Source: Nostoc sp. FACHB-280
GTDB taxonomy: Bacteria; Cyanobacteriota; Cyanobacteriia; Cyanobacteriales; Nostocaceae
Assembly (NCBI RefSeq): GCF_014697615.1
Contig: NZ_JACJSD010000034.1
Coordinates: forward strand, 1 to 64,000
Direction of reading: 5' to 3'
Length of the DNA: 64,000 nucleotides
Part shown: positions 20,601 to 29,266 of the stretch, piece by piece
How the letters are laid out: every line of letters starts with the position of its first letter
Numbering within the stretch: position 1 is the stretch's first letter
Notes under the pieces: model-generated
The model's database searches: none
What the model saw: only the letters and a program-made list of their open reading frames with translations
What the model was told of the DNA's origin: nothing
Translations under genes and position numbers: made by a program

Positions 20601-21134
20601 TTACTTGCTCACTGCATAGCAATAACAATCTCGTGGTTCCTTGGCGATATTTGGATGAATGAACCACCGCCTTAATACACCTTCTCTGTGCATTCCAACT
20701 TTTTCCATTACTCGTACTGATGCCTCGTTTTCGACATCACAAAAAGCCCATACCCGATAGATATCATCCTGCCTTAATGCCCAATCAATGAGTGCCTGTA
20801 CAGCTTCTGGCATATACCCTTTACCCCATTCTGACTTTGCAAGAACATATCCTAAGTCTGCTTTGTGCTTGTTCTGCCGAATTTCGATCATGCCAACTAG
20901 TTGAGTATCTCCTTTACGTATCAGTACATAAGGGAATTCAGAGCTATTAGTCCAAACCCAGATGCACCTATTGACAAAGTTAACTGTCTCTCCAATAGAT
21001 TTGTGAGGTTGCCAACTTGTATACTTAGTCACATCTGTATCTTGTGCGTACTGCTCAAAGATTAATCTGGCATCATCAATAACTGGTTTCCTTAACAATA
21101 GTCGCTGAGTTTCTATAGTTTGCGGTGGTTTCAT
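20601..21134 (-). CDS. GNAT acetyltransferase (RimJ/RimL type)
   Basis: This is an acetyl-CoA-dependent N-acetyltransferase. ETQRLLLRKPVIDDARLIFE is the usual RimJ/RimL start, and the acetyl-CoA loop is in LGYVLAKSEWGKGYMPEAVQ. It is followed by VWAFCDVENEASVRVMEKVG, the substrate-side motif with the conserved Asn and the KxG end. The length (177 aa) is normal. I chose the ATG at 21132-21134; a TTG three codons upstream is also in frame. It could acetylate a protein N-terminus or a small molecule; the sequence does not decide. It is co-directional with the pnt operon and may be read from it, but a repeat lies between them. Confidence 0.85.
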   Translation of the reverse strand: MKPPQTIETQRLLLRKPVIDDARLIFEQYAQDTDVTKYTSWQPHKSIGETVNFVNRCIWVWTNSSEFPYVLIRKGDTQLVGMIEIRQNKHKADLGYVLAKSEWGKGYMPEAVQALIDWALRQDDIYRVWAFCDVENEASVRVMEKVGMHREGVLRRWFIHPNIAKEPRDCYCYAVSK

Positions 21135-21200
21135 GACAAACAAAATAAAAAACTTGCCTCAGAAGCATCACACCTCCAAGGCAAGTCAATTTTCTAATTC

Positions 21201-21233
21201 TTGACTCTGTGCTCTCTGCGTCTTGGCGGTTCG
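21201..21233. repeat. dispersed CTCTGCG-type repeat
   Basis: TTGACTCTGTGCTCTCTGCG followed by TCTTGGCGGTTCG is the complement of the unit seen at 18007-18040 and related to 61484-61515. It is a very common type of Nostoc intergenic repeat and lies immediately after the pntB stop. Confidence 0.55.
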
Positions 21234-21234
21234 T

Positions 21235-22638
21235 TTAAAGCTGCTTCACTTCCGAAACCAACTTCGCCACCATATCTTTCGCACTACCAAAAAGCATTGT
21301 GGTTTTATCTTTGTAGAACAACTCATTATCTACACCAGCAAAACCAGCACTCATCCCGCGCTTAATTACAATTGTTTGCTTTGCCCGATCTACTTCTAAA
21401 ATTGGCATACCGTAAATAGGGCTATTAGCATCACTCCGCGCGGCTGGATTTACCACATCATTCGCGCCAATGACTAAAGCTACATCAGCTTGTTCAAATT
21501 GGGGATTGATATCATCCATATCGTACAACTGGGTGTAAGGCACATTCGCCTCTGCCAATAATACGTTCATGTGTCCGGGCATTCTTCCAGCTACAGGGTG
21601 AATGGCATACTTCACATCTACACCCATACGTTCTAATTGATCTGCCAATTCTCTTACACTATGTTGTGCTTGGGCAACTGCCATACCATAACCAGGAACA
21701 ATGACGACGTTCCGGGCATAACCCAACATCATCGCACCTTCTTCGGGATCAATACTGCGGACGGTTTGATCTGTTGCACCAGCCGCCGCCGCACCAGCAG
21801 CACCACCACCTGAACCAAAAGCACTGAACAGCACGCTGAACAGAGAACGGTTCATGGCTTTACACATGATTTCCGTCAGGATGAGGCCAGAAGCTCCCAC
21901 CAATGCGCCGGCGATGATTAACATATTGTTCATCACCACAAACCCCGCCGCCGATGCAGCGACACCCGATAAGGAGTTTAACAGCGAAATCACCACAGGC
22001 ATATCGCCGCCACCAATGGGGATGACGAACATCACACCCAAGATTAAGGAAACAGTTGTAACTGCTAAGAATACGGGTAGGCTATCGGGTGTGACGATTA
22101 AATAGGCGCTACCTGCTATGTATAAACCAAGCAACAACAAGTTAAATGGTTGCTGGAAGGGAAATGTAATTGGTGAACCGCTAATTAAACCTTGTAATTT
22201 GGCGAAGGCGAGAAAACTGCCTGTGAAGGTAACACCACCAATTAACACATCCAACAACATAGAAATGTTGACATCTAAAGGGATTGGTTGGGAGTGTTCT
22301 AGTAAACGCCAAAATTCTGCCACAGCGACTAGGGCGGAAGCTGCACCGCCTAAGCCGTTGAGTAAACCCACCATTTGGGGCATTTCGGTCATTTGGACTT
22401 TGTAGGCTGCGATCGCACCAATGCCTGAACCAATCGCCAAGCCTAACAAAATCATTTCATAATTCAACACATGCTGATCCAGCATTGTCGCCACAATTGC
22501 CAGCAGCATCCCTACAGCCGCAATCACATTCCCATTCCGGGCTGTGGCTGGTGATCCCAGCTTTTTCAAACCAAAGATGAATAAGGATGCAGCGACTAAA
22601 TACGTCAGCTGAATTCCAGTCGGTAAAAAGTCACTCAC
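21235..22638 (-). CDS. pntB: NAD(P) transhydrogenase subunit beta
   Basis: PntB forms the membrane half and the NADP(H)-binding domain III of the proton-translocating transhydrogenase, which moves hydride between NAD and NADP. About nine hydrophobic helices fill residues 5-265. The soluble domain begins near residue 285 and has the NADP site VIVPGYGMAVAQAQHSVREL, HPVAGRMPGHMNVLLAEA, ALVIGANDVVNPAARSD and KRGMSAGFAGVDN. The length (467 aa) is typical. The start is a GTG whose GTGA overlaps the pntA2 stop by four bases, so the two are translationally coupled. Confidence 0.96.
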   Translation of the reverse strand: MSDFLPTGIQLTYLVAASLFIFGLKKLGSPATARNGNVIAAVGMLLAIVATMLDQHVLNYEMILLGLAIGSGIGAIAAYKVQMTEMPQMVGLLNGLGGAASALVAVAEFWRLLEHSQPIPLDVNISMLLDVLIGGVTFTGSFLAFAKLQGLISGSPITFPFQQPFNLLLLGLYIAGSAYLIVTPDSLPVFLAVTTVSLILGVMFVIPIGGGDMPVVISLLNSLSGVAASAAGFVVMNNMLIIAGALVGASGLILTEIMCKAMNRSLFSVLFSAFGSGGGAAGAAAAGATDQTVRSIDPEEGAMMLGYARNVVIVPGYGMAVAQAQHSVRELADQLERMGVDVKYAIHPVAGRMPGHMNVLLAEANVPYTQLYDMDDINPQFEQADVALVIGANDVVNPAARSDANSPIYGMPILEVDRAKQTIVIKRGMSAGFAGVDNELFYKDKTTMLFGSAKDMVAKLVSEVKQL

Positions 22639-22928
22639 GCCTTAATCTCCTTTTTCTTGAACATTTGTAGCATTCTGTCGGTGACGAGAAAACCACCCAC
22701 AACGTTGACTGTGGCGAGTACCACCGCAATTAAACCCAAAATTACCGAAACACTTGTTTCCTTAGCACCAGACGCTACTATCGCCCCCAGTACCGCAATG
22801 CCAGAAATCGCATTGGAACCAGACATTAAGGGCGTGTGTAGAGTTGGCGGAACTTTGTTAATGACTTCAAAGCCAATAAATGATGCCAACACAAAGACAA
22901 ACAATGCCGCAAGTAACGCATCTGTCAT
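22635..22928 (-). CDS. pntA2: NAD(P) transhydrogenase subunit alpha, part 2 (membrane)
   Basis: This is a 97-aa protein with three or four membrane helices (LLAALFVFVLASFIGFEVIN, PLMSGSNAISGIAVLGAIVA, VILGLIAVVLATVNVVGGFL). It corresponds to the C-terminal membrane part of E. coli PntA, which is a separate gene in cyanobacteria. It ends in a basic stretch (MFKKKEIKA). It overlaps pntB by four bases. The distance to pntA1 upstream (212 bases) is unusually large and is filled by palindromic repeats. Confidence 0.95.
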   Translation of the reverse strand: MTDALLAALFVFVLASFIGFEVINKVPPTLHTPLMSGSNAISGIAVLGAIVASGAKETSVSVILGLIAVVLATVNVVGGFLVTDRMLQMFKKKEIKA

Positions 22929-22947
22929 GTTTAAAACTCCTTATATG

Positions 22948-23145
22948 AGGGGCTAGGGGCTAGGGGTTAGGAACTGTTTTCAAGCTATTTTTTTAGATCC
23001 CCCTAAATCCCCCTTAAAAAGGGGGACTTTGAGAAACTCTCCTTTTTAAGGGGGGTTGGGGGGATCGCAGAGTTTAAAAACACGATCTAGAGGCTAGATG
23101 TCGATGAGAAAACCAGTCCCTAGTCCCCAGCCTCTAGCCTCTAAT
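22948..23145. repeat. nested palindromic repeat between pntA1 and pntA2
   Basis: The inner foldback spans 22996-23066: arms GATCCCCCTAAATCCCCC and the inverse of GGGGGGTTGGGGGGATC, each with a TTAAAAAGG segment. The outer arms are heptamer runs, AGGGGCTAGGGGCTAGGGG at 22948 and the complementary AGTCCCTAGTCCCCAGCC and CTCTAGCCTCT near 23115-23143. The inner part is a widespread Nostoc intergenic element. It splits the pnt operon; the pntA1 stop codon region lies at its right edge. Confidence 0.75.
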
Positions 23146-24316
23146 TAACAGCAGGTTGTTGAGTATTGATAGTTTGCAGCGCATCCTTGACACGTTGATT
23201 GCGGATTTCGCCTGCGTGGGTAATGCAAGCCGCATCAATGATGTCGTCGGCAAAGTTAATCTGCAAAGCTTTTTCTTTGTTGATTAATAGTTGCAATAAA
23301 GATGTGAGGTTCTTGGAATACAGTTGGCTGGCGTGAACTGGCATAGATGAAGGGAGATTAATCGGCCCAATAATGGTTACGCCATTCCAGACAATATCTT
23401 TACCGGGATCGGTGCAGGCGCAGTTACCACCTTGTTCTGCGGCTAAATCGACGATGACTGAACCTGGTTTCATCTGTGCCACCATTTCCTCTGTAACTAA
23501 CAGTGGCGCTTTTCTCCCAGGGACTTGGGCTGTAGTAATTACGACATCAGCGTTTTTGATATGTTCTGCTATAACTTCTTGAGTCCGTTGTTTGCTGGCT
23601 TCGGAGATTTCTTTGGCGTAACCACCTGCGGCTGTGGTTTCTTCGTCGAGTTTGACTTCCACAAATTTTGCGCCTAAGCTTTGGACTTCTTCTTTGACGG
23701 CGGGACGAATATCAAAGGCTTCCACAACAGCACCCAAACGTCTGGCGGTGGCGATCGCTTGTAATCCTGCGACACCTGCACCCATAATAAATACTTTAGC
23801 TGGGGCAATTGTACCTGCTGCTGTTGTCAGCATGGGGAAATATTTTGGTAAGGCGGCGGCGGCGATTAATACAGATTTGTAACCAGCAAGTGAAGCTTGG
23901 GAAGACAAAGCATCCATACTTTGCGCCCTGGTAGTTCTGGGGATCAATTCCATACTCAAGGCTGTAACTTTGCCCTTAGCTAACTGTTGAGCAACTACTG
24001 GATTTCCTAAAGGATTGAGAAAGCTAATTAAAACCGATCCTTCTCGCAATAAATCAATTTCTGAGCGGCCATCTTCTCGCTCTTGGGGGGGACTAACTTT
24101 TAATAAAACATCTGCTTGGTTCCACAATTGAGCAGTATCACTAATAATTTCTGCACCTGCGGCTTGATATGCAGCATCACTAAAAAATGAACGCTCGCCA
24201 GCACCTTTTTCTACCCATACTTCTAAACCTTGTTTGACAAGTCGTGCAACAGTTTCAGGATTTAATGCCACACGACGTTCGCAAACTTCTATTTCTTTAG
24301 CAACTGCTATTCTCAT
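23141..24316 (-). CDS. pntA1: NAD(P) transhydrogenase subunit alpha, part 1 (NAD-binding)
   Basis: This is the soluble NAD(H)-binding domain I of the transhydrogenase, homologous to alanine dehydrogenase. It starts MRIAVAKEIEVCERRVALNP, has the dinucleotide-binding FIMGAGVAGLQAIATARRLG near residue 170 and DVVITTAQVPGRKAPLLVTE after it. The length is 391 aa. I chose the ATG at 24314-24316, with AGGAGA upstream; the open frame runs 18 codons further. It is the first gene of the pntA1-pntA2-pntB operon. Confidence 0.95.
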   Translation of the reverse strand: MRIAVAKEIEVCERRVALNPETVARLVKQGLEVWVEKGAGERSFFSDAAYQAAGAEIISDTAQLWNQADVLLKVSPPQEREDGRSEIDLLREGSVLISFLNPLGNPVVAQQLAKGKVTALSMELIPRTTRAQSMDALSSQASLAGYKSVLIAAAALPKYFPMLTTAAGTIAPAKVFIMGAGVAGLQAIATARRLGAVVEAFDIRPAVKEEVQSLGAKFVEVKLDEETTAAGGYAKEISEASKQRTQEVIAEHIKNADVVITTAQVPGRKAPLLVTEEMVAQMKPGSVIVDLAAEQGGNCACTDPGKDIVWNGVTIIGPINLPSSMPVHASQLYSKNLTSLLQLLINKEKALQINFADDIIDAACITHAGEIRNQRVKDALQTINTQQPAVN

Positions 24317-25014
24317 GAAATCTCCTAGAGATAAATACTCACATCTCTGCAAAACCTGTAAATACCCCAATTTTGGGATGACTTTTACTCACAGTGAAGC
24401 TGCAATTATTGCCAGCGATCGCTTGAATTTGTAGATTGAACCTTGAACTTTATCTTTCCTACTTTTAGTTCTCAGGCTAAAGCCAGATTTTGCCTTTATA
24501 CAGGTCAAACTTGCCGATATTGACCTATATCTTACATATTGCTAATGCTATGTTGATTCCCAAGTTTACATCTTTAGTCTTTAGGTTATTTTCCAGATTG
24601 CAAAATTTTGCCTTAATTACATAGTGGAATCTACTTGAAATTTTTAAAGCTTAATAATTTGATTTATTTTTAAAGATTACTCTTTGATTGCTACTGACTT
24701 ATTTTTATTAATCTAGCCCAATCTTCATAGCGATCGCTGATTTTATAGCTCAATTTTTATAACAAACCCCGCAAAAGTTATATACAGTTGTACATATTTA
24801 GCAACATCCACACATTTTCTAGTTCTGAGTACTGAGTTGAAAGTGTTGAGTAAAAATACTAATCATGAGGCTCTAGCCTCTCTAACTCCTCAGCTATGGC
24901 ACTTTTTATTTTCCCTAATCGTCCATACTCAAGAATTCGGTAGTAAAGTTTAGTTAAGAATACTCAACAAGAGTATTTACATAAACAGGTTATATCTGCT
25001 AGAGGAGCCTAACT
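24317..25014. other. 698-base spacer between divergent pntA1 and the DUF2808 gene
   Basis: AT-rich DNA without a credible gene. It holds one HIP1 site near 24730, and GAGGCTCTAGCCTC near 24870, a small palindrome of the heptamer family. GAGGAG lies nine bases before the DUF2808 start. Promoters for both genes must lie here, but I cannot place them. Confidence 0.4.
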
Positions 25015-25569
25015 ATGAAACGTCCACTGTTCAATCATCGGCTGATACGCAAGCCACAATTCGCAATTCTTTCTGCTTTAGCTGTAACTAGCTGCCTTTT
25101 AACAGGACTGACTACTCAAGTCTCCGCACAAAGCTTACCTGGATTAACATTATTTAGTGGTGTCAAAGCCGAAAATCAGTTACCTTTCCGCTTGGATTTT
25201 GGCGGACAAACAAACAGCAGAGATAGATATATTCTGAGGATTCCCCAACAAAAAATGAAATTGGCGGTGGCGCAATTTGCCATTACTTACCCTAACTACT
25301 ACAAAGGCAGTTTTGATACCAAAAAAGTAGAAGTCAGGGTTAAAGGGAAAAAAGTACCAATTTCCGAAGTGAAATGGGATAAAGAAGCCCGCATCATTGA
25401 AATATTTCCCCAAGAACCAGTCCCCGCAGGTCGCACTGTGGAGTTAGTTTTATCTAATGTAGATAATCCTCCATTTGGTGGAGTTTTCTATTTCAACTGT
25501 CAAGTTCTTTCCCCAGGGGATACTCCATTACTACGCTACGTAGGAACTTGGATTTTGAGTATCACCTAA
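25015..25569 (+). CDS. secreted DUF2808 protein
   Basis: A cyanobacterial protein with a signal peptide (FAILSALAVTSCLLTGLTTQ, cleavage probably after VSA) and a DUF2808 domain, recognisable by PFRLDFGGQ, RYILRIPQQKMKLAVAQFAI, PNYYKGSFDTKKVEV and NPPFGGVFYFNCQVLSPGD. The last motif is typical of the family. The mature protein should be a beta-rich extracytoplasmic protein of about 145 aa. No function is established. The GAGGAG Shine-Dalgarno is strong. It precedes the rpmH operon but is separated from it by 121 bases and is probably a separate unit. Confidence 0.85.
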   Translation: MKRPLFNHRLIRKPQFAILSALAVTSCLLTGLTTQVSAQSLPGLTLFSGVKAENQLPFRLDFGGQTNSRDRYILRIPQQKMKLAVAQFAITYPNYYKGSFDTKKVEVRVKGKKVPISEVKWDKEARIIEIFPQEPVPAGRTVELVLSNVDNPPFGGVFYFNCQVLSPGDTPLLRYVGTWILSIT

Positions 25570-25690
25570 GTCTCAAGTCAAGGCTCAACGGTCAAGAGTT
25601 TTGGACGATAGACTTTTGACTCTTGACTAAAAGCAGTGGTAAGATTATAGATTGTGACTTTTTATAAGAATCGCCTTAGAGGACAGCAGT

Positions 25691-25825
25691 ATGAAAAGAA
25701 CCCTGCGTGGTACTTGCCGTAAGAGAAAAAGAACCTCCGGTTTTCGTGCCAGAATGAGAACACCAGACGGCAGAAACGTCATCAAAGCTAGGAGAAAAAG
25801 AGGACGTTATCGTCTGAGCGTTTAG
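25691..25825 (+). CDS. rpmH: 50S ribosomal protein L34
   Basis: This gene encodes a 44-aa, very basic protein. The ATG at 25691 starts [19 protein letters not shown], followed by [20 protein letters not shown] and the end YRLSV. L34 sits in the large ribosomal subunit, close to 23S rRNA. The position directly upstream of rnpA is the conserved bacterial arrangement. TTAGAGGA is upstream of the start. Confidence 0.97.
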   Translation: MKRTLRGTCRKRKRTSGFRARMRTPDGRNVIKARRKRGRYRLSV

Positions 25826-25850
25826 AGCATTTTCAGCAACTAGAGGGGCT

Positions 25851-26273
25851 GTGGCTTTGCCCAAGGCGAATCGACTAAAATCTCGCAAAGATTTTCAGGC
25901 AGTTTTCCGAGAAGGAATTCGGCGACAAAGCTCTCATTTCACTTTGAGAGCTTTAAAACCAAAAGCTACTCCAGAATCTGCTGGAGATACTGCCACTACA
26001 ACTAAACTAGCAACTGATACCAAAAAAGTTGATAGTACAAAAATTGGCATATCGATCAGCACGAAAGTCAGTAAAAAGGCTGTCGTGCGTAACCGCATTA
26101 AACGACAAATGGCAGCAGCCTTGCATCAGTTGTTGCCAAAATTATCTCCAGGATGGCGGTTGGTATTTGTGGTAAAACCAACAACAGCAGAATCTAAGTG
26201 CGGAAGCCAACAATTTCTGCAAGAATTAGAGCAGTTGTTGGCACAAGCTGAGGTATTAAATGGGCATTCGTGA
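25851..26273 (+). CDS. rnpA: ribonuclease P protein component
   Basis: RnpA is the protein subunit of RNase P, which cuts the 5' leader of pre-tRNAs with the catalytic RNA. It starts with a GTG preceded by GAGGGG. The early motif ANRLKSRKDFQAVFREGIRR and the RNR box in KKAVVRNRIKRQMAAAL are clear. A Thr/Lys/Ala-rich insertion of about 27 residues (near 40-65) separates the second strand from IGISISTKVSKK, making it longer (140 aa) than most bacterial RnpA (about 115-120). It overlaps the next gene by 14 bases. Confidence 0.95.
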   Translation: MALPKANRLKSRKDFQAVFREGIRRQSSHFTLRALKPKATPESAGDTATTTKLATDTKKVDSTKIGISISTKVSKKAVVRNRIKRQMAAALHQLLPKLSPGWRLVFVVKPTTAESKCGSQQFLQELEQLLAQAEVLNGHS

Positions 26274-26646
26274 AGAAATTTATTATGAAGGCGGGCCTCA
26301 CGTTGGGGACTTAATTCTCAACTTGCTGATTGGACTGACTGTTGTTGGTATTCCTTTAACAGTTGGAGCGATTGTCAGAGCATTGTGGCTGCGCTATCGC
26401 ATTACAGACCGACGGATTTCAGTAACTGGCGGTTGGATGGGACGCGATCGCACTGACATTATTTACTCAGAAATTGTCAAAATCGTCAAAGTTCCCCGTG
26501 GTGTTGGCATTTGGGGAGATATGGTAGTCACCCTCAGAAATGGCAGTCGCTTGGAAATGCGGGCAGTTCCGAATTTCCGCGAAGTATATGACTACATCAA
26601 TGAAAAAATCGCTGCCAAAAATCCTACTTACAGCGCAGCTCAATAA
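26260..26646 (+). CDS. PH-domain (bPH2) membrane protein
   Basis: A 128-aa protein with a hydrophobic hairpin (LILNLLIGLTVVGIPLTVGA) followed by a bacterial PH-like domain: RYRITDRRISVTGGWMGRDR, then IIYSEIVKIVKVPRGVGIWG and MVVTLRNGSRLEM. In cyanobacteria it lies between rnpA and yidC, suggesting a link to membrane protein biogenesis, but its role is not known. It overlaps rnpA by 14 bases, so it is probably translationally coupled. Confidence 0.85.
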   Translation: MGIREEIYYEGGPHVGDLILNLLIGLTVVGIPLTVGAIVRALWLRYRITDRRISVTGGWMGRDRTDIIYSEIVKIVKVPRGVGIWGDMVVTLRNGSRLEMRAVPNFREVYDYINEKIAAKNPTYSAAQ

Positions 26647-26907
26647 AAGAAAGGGAGTAGGGGAGGCAGTGCCGTGCGGAGGTTTCCTCCGTTGAGGCGA
26701 CTGGCATAGTAGGGAGTAGGGAATTCTGTATAAAATAAAAAATTCAAAACTTCCCACATATTAAAAACTGCACACCACTCCCGACTTCCTACTCCCAAAT
26801 TTTGCCCTGGTGCGGCTATCCGTAGCGAGAGATAGTCGCAGCCGAATCACGATTTAGATAAATTAGATTCAGTTAAATTTACAGTACCTCAGGTTGAATT
26901 CAGAATA
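26647..26907. other. spacer with small palindromes before yidC
   Basis: Two GC-rich foldbacks: TGCGGAGGTTTCCTCCGTTG at 26678-26697 and GCGGCTATCCGTAGCG next to AGTCGCAGCCG at 26812-26844. Both resemble small Nostoc palindromes. No gene. The yidC start at 26908 has no strong Shine-Dalgarno. Confidence 0.45.
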
Positions 26908-28053
26908 ATGGACTTTGGTATCGGCTTCCTCTCAAACAACGTCATGTTGCCAATCATAGACTTTTTCTACGGCATTTTGCCGAGCTATGGATTGGCGATC
27001 GTGGCCTTGACATTGATAGTCCGCTTTGCGCTTTATCCCCTGAGTGCTGGTTCAATCCGCAATATGCGGCGGATGCGAATTGTGCAGCCTCTCATGCAAA
27101 AGCGGATGCAAGAAATCAAAGAACGCTATAAAGACGATCCGCAAAAGCAACAAGAAGAAATGATGAACGTCCAAAAGGAGTTCGGCAACCCCTTAGCAGG
27201 ATGTTTACCATTACTGTTGCAAATGCCTGTATTGTTAGCTTTGTTTGCCACTTTACGGGGATCACCGTTTGCAGGCGTAAATTACTCCGTCAACCTGCAA
27301 ATCTTGCCATCTGAACAAATCGAACGAATTCAACCACAAGCCTTTGCTACTCCCCCACAAAACATCTACGTTGCTGATGGGGAACACCATAAAGTAACTG
27401 CTATTCTCCCTGGCGGTAGCAAACTAGCCGTCGGAGAAAAAACCAAAATCCAATATCAGACCTTAGAAGGTAAGCCTTTTGATGTCTTATTAACAGAACA
27501 CCCAGAAACCAAACTCACGCCCGAATGGAAAATCACCAAAGGCGAAGAAAGAATCAAAATCGATGCTGAAGGTAATATTGAAGCCTTACAACCTGGAGAT
27601 GTGACACTGCAAGGCACAATTCCTGGACTAGCAGCCGACAAAGGATTTTTATTCATTGATGCCTTGGGTAGAGTTGGCGCAATCGATCCCGACGGTACCA
27701 TCCACTGGGATATTGTAGCGATGGTCATTTTCTTTGGGATCAGTCTCTACGTCAGCCAAATTCTTTCCGGGCAGAACTCCAGTGGCGGCAACCCCCAACA
27801 GGATACAGTCAACAAAATCACCCCTGTCATCTTTTCTGGGATGTTTTTATTCTTCCCCTTACCTGCTGGGGTGTTGATGTATATGGTAATTGGTAATATT
27901 TTCCAAACTCTGCAAACTTACATTCTCTCTCGTGAACCCTTACCAGAGGAACTACAAAAAATCGTAGCCATCCAAGAGAAAGAAGCAGCAGTGGCAGAAC
28001 AAAAAGCATTACCTTTTGAACCAAAAAGTTCTAAGAAAAAGCCTACAGGTTGA
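26908..28053 (+). CDS. yidC: membrane protein insertase YidC/Oxa1
   Basis: YidC inserts and folds membrane proteins, with or without SecYEG, in the plasma and thylakoid membranes. The Oxa1 core is in two parts: residues 20-130 ([19 protein letters not shown], the positive Arg in the groove, [20 protein letters not shown]) and 270-350 ([40 protein letters not shown]). Between them is an extracytoplasmic insertion of about 130 residues containing a Big-like stretch ([20 protein letters not shown]). The tail is Lys-rich, as in ribosome-binding YidC forms. The length (381 aa) is typical of cyanobacteria. khpB follows after three bases. Confidence 0.95.
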   Translation: MDFGIGFLSNNVMLPIIDFFYGILPSYGLAIVALTLIVRFALYPLSAGSIRNMRRMRIVQPLMQKRMQEIKERYKDDPQKQQEEMMNVQKEFGNPLAGCLPLLLQMPVLLALFATLRGSPFAGVNYSVNLQILPSEQIERIQPQAFATPPQNIYVADGEHHKVTAILPGGSKLAVGEKTKIQYQTLEGKPFDVLLTEHPETKLTPEWKITKGEERIKIDAEGNIEALQPGDVTLQGTIPGLAADKGFLFIDALGRVGAIDPDGTIHWDIVAMVIFFGISLYVSQILSGQNSSGGNPQQDTVNKITPVIFSGMFLFFPLPAGVLMYMVIGNIFQTLQTYILSREPLPEELQKIVAIQEKEAAVAEQKALPFEPKSSKKKPTG

Positions 28054-28056
28054 TAG

Positions 28057-28575
28057 ATGACTAACAGTTCCATGCAGCGAGGTCAGCAGTGGTTAAAATC
28101 ACTGCTGGAACTCACTGGGGTCTCTGCGGAGATTGGAGGCAATATAGAAGTAGCCCAGCCTCACGATGATGATGATGCCCCAGAACCAGATAATTACTGG
28201 TTGACAATTGACGAAGCTAACTTAACACCAACGCAAATCAAAGTTCTGATTGGTGCTGATGGCTCTGTTTTGGACGCAATTCAGTATTTAGCTAATTCTG
28301 TCCTTAACTTGAACCAACCACCGGAAGAACAAGCATCCTACACCATTGAGTTGAATGGTTATCGGGTGAAAAGACAAGCGGAAATTCGCGCTTTAGCGGA
28401 AGCAGCAGCTGATGAAGTGCGAAGTTTTGGTCAAGAAGTGGAAATTAAATCTCTCAGTTCAGCTGAACGGCGGCAAATCCACACATTTTTGAAGGAATTT
28501 TCTGATTTAGAAACCTTCAGCCGTGGCAAAGAACCACACCGGAATTTGGTTGTGCGTCCGGCTATGGAGTTATGA
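28057..28575 (+). CDS. KH/R3H RNA-binding protein (KhpB/Jag-like)
   Basis: A 172-aa RNA-binding protein. A KH-type segment (LTPTQIKVLIGADGSVLDAI) is followed by an R3H motif (SLSSAERRQIHTFLKE, with the Arg-x3-His pair) and the KhpB-typical end EPHRNLVVRP. The N-terminal Jag domain of Firmicutes proteins is missing. Location right after yidC is conserved in bacteria. KhpB binds many mRNAs and sRNAs in Gram-positives; the role in cyanobacteria is less well known. It starts three bases after the yidC stop. Confidence 0.85.
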   Translation: MTNSSMQRGQQWLKSLLELTGVSAEIGGNIEVAQPHDDDDAPEPDNYWLTIDEANLTPTQIKVLIGADGSVLDAIQYLANSVLNLNQPPEEQASYTIELNGYRVKRQAEIRALAEAAADEVRSFGQEVEIKSLSSAERRQIHTFLKEFSDLETFSRGKEPHRNLVVRPAMEL

Positions 28576-28687
28576 AAGCTCACTCAGTCAACAGTTGGGA
28601 CTGTGCTAAGAGCTAAAATCAAAATGTAGTATCAGCAAAATCGCTGATTAGTAACATAAATTTGAGTGAGGGTATCTCACAAATCCT

Positions 28688-29194
28688 ATGGACGCAATTT
28701 TTATTCCGCAGCTCACTAAAGCACCGGAGCGGACAGAGGAAATTCAGGTTCAAGAGTTTCTGCCTGGACTAGAAACATTAACACCAATTCGAGGTCGTAT
28801 TCGTGTACAGCATCACGGTAATTACCTGGAAGTATCCGGTCAGGCAGAAACAATTATTACCTGTACATGTAACCGATGTTTGCAGCAGTATAATCACCGT
28901 TTAGCGGTGAAGACGAAAGAAATTATTTGGTTGGATGAGGTCGCTAATCAACCACAAGACTTGCCTCTAGAAAGAGAAGTAGCTATGGAAGACTTAGTAG
29001 AAACCTTGTCGCCCAATGGATATTTTTTTCCTAGTGAATGGCTGTATGAGCAGATGTGCTTAGAAATGCCTCAGCGTCAGTTGTGTGACTTGAATTGTCC
29101 AGGTATTTTGGACAGTGTGGATGAGAAGCCAGAAAAGCCTGTTGATAGCCGTTGGGCTGGCTTAGAAGCTTTGAAAAAGCAACTCCCTGGATAG
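28688..29194 (+). CDS. DUF177/YceD family protein
   Basis: A 168-aa protein of the YceD family, which in plants and bacteria is linked to 23S rRNA accumulation. Two Cys pairs stand out, TCTCNRCLQQYNH and LCDLNCPG, and could bind a metal. The end (SRWAGLEALKKQL) is the usual LxxLK tail of the family. In many bacteria it precedes rpmF; here it ends the rpmH operon, with a strong terminator after it. Confidence 0.85.
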   Translation: MDAIFIPQLTKAPERTEEIQVQEFLPGLETLTPIRGRIRVQHHGNYLEVSGQAETIITCTCNRCLQQYNHRLAVKTKEIIWLDEVANQPQDLPLEREVAMEDLVETLSPNGYFFPSEWLYEQMCLEMPQRQLCDLNCPGILDSVDEKPEKPVDSRWAGLEALKKQLPG

Positions 29195-29230
29195 TGCGGA
29201 ACTTTTGTAGCCAAGGGTGGGAGAAAAATC

Positions 29231-29266
29231 AATTAGCACCACTTGTTCAGCGTGCTAATTGTTTAT
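29231..29266 (+). terminator. Rho-independent terminator of the rpmH-DUF177 operon
   Basis: A perfect 9-bp stem AATTAGCAC (29231-29239) / GTGCTAATT (29252-29260) with a 12-base loop, followed by GTTTAT, 37 bases after the DUF177 stop. Confidence 0.8.
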
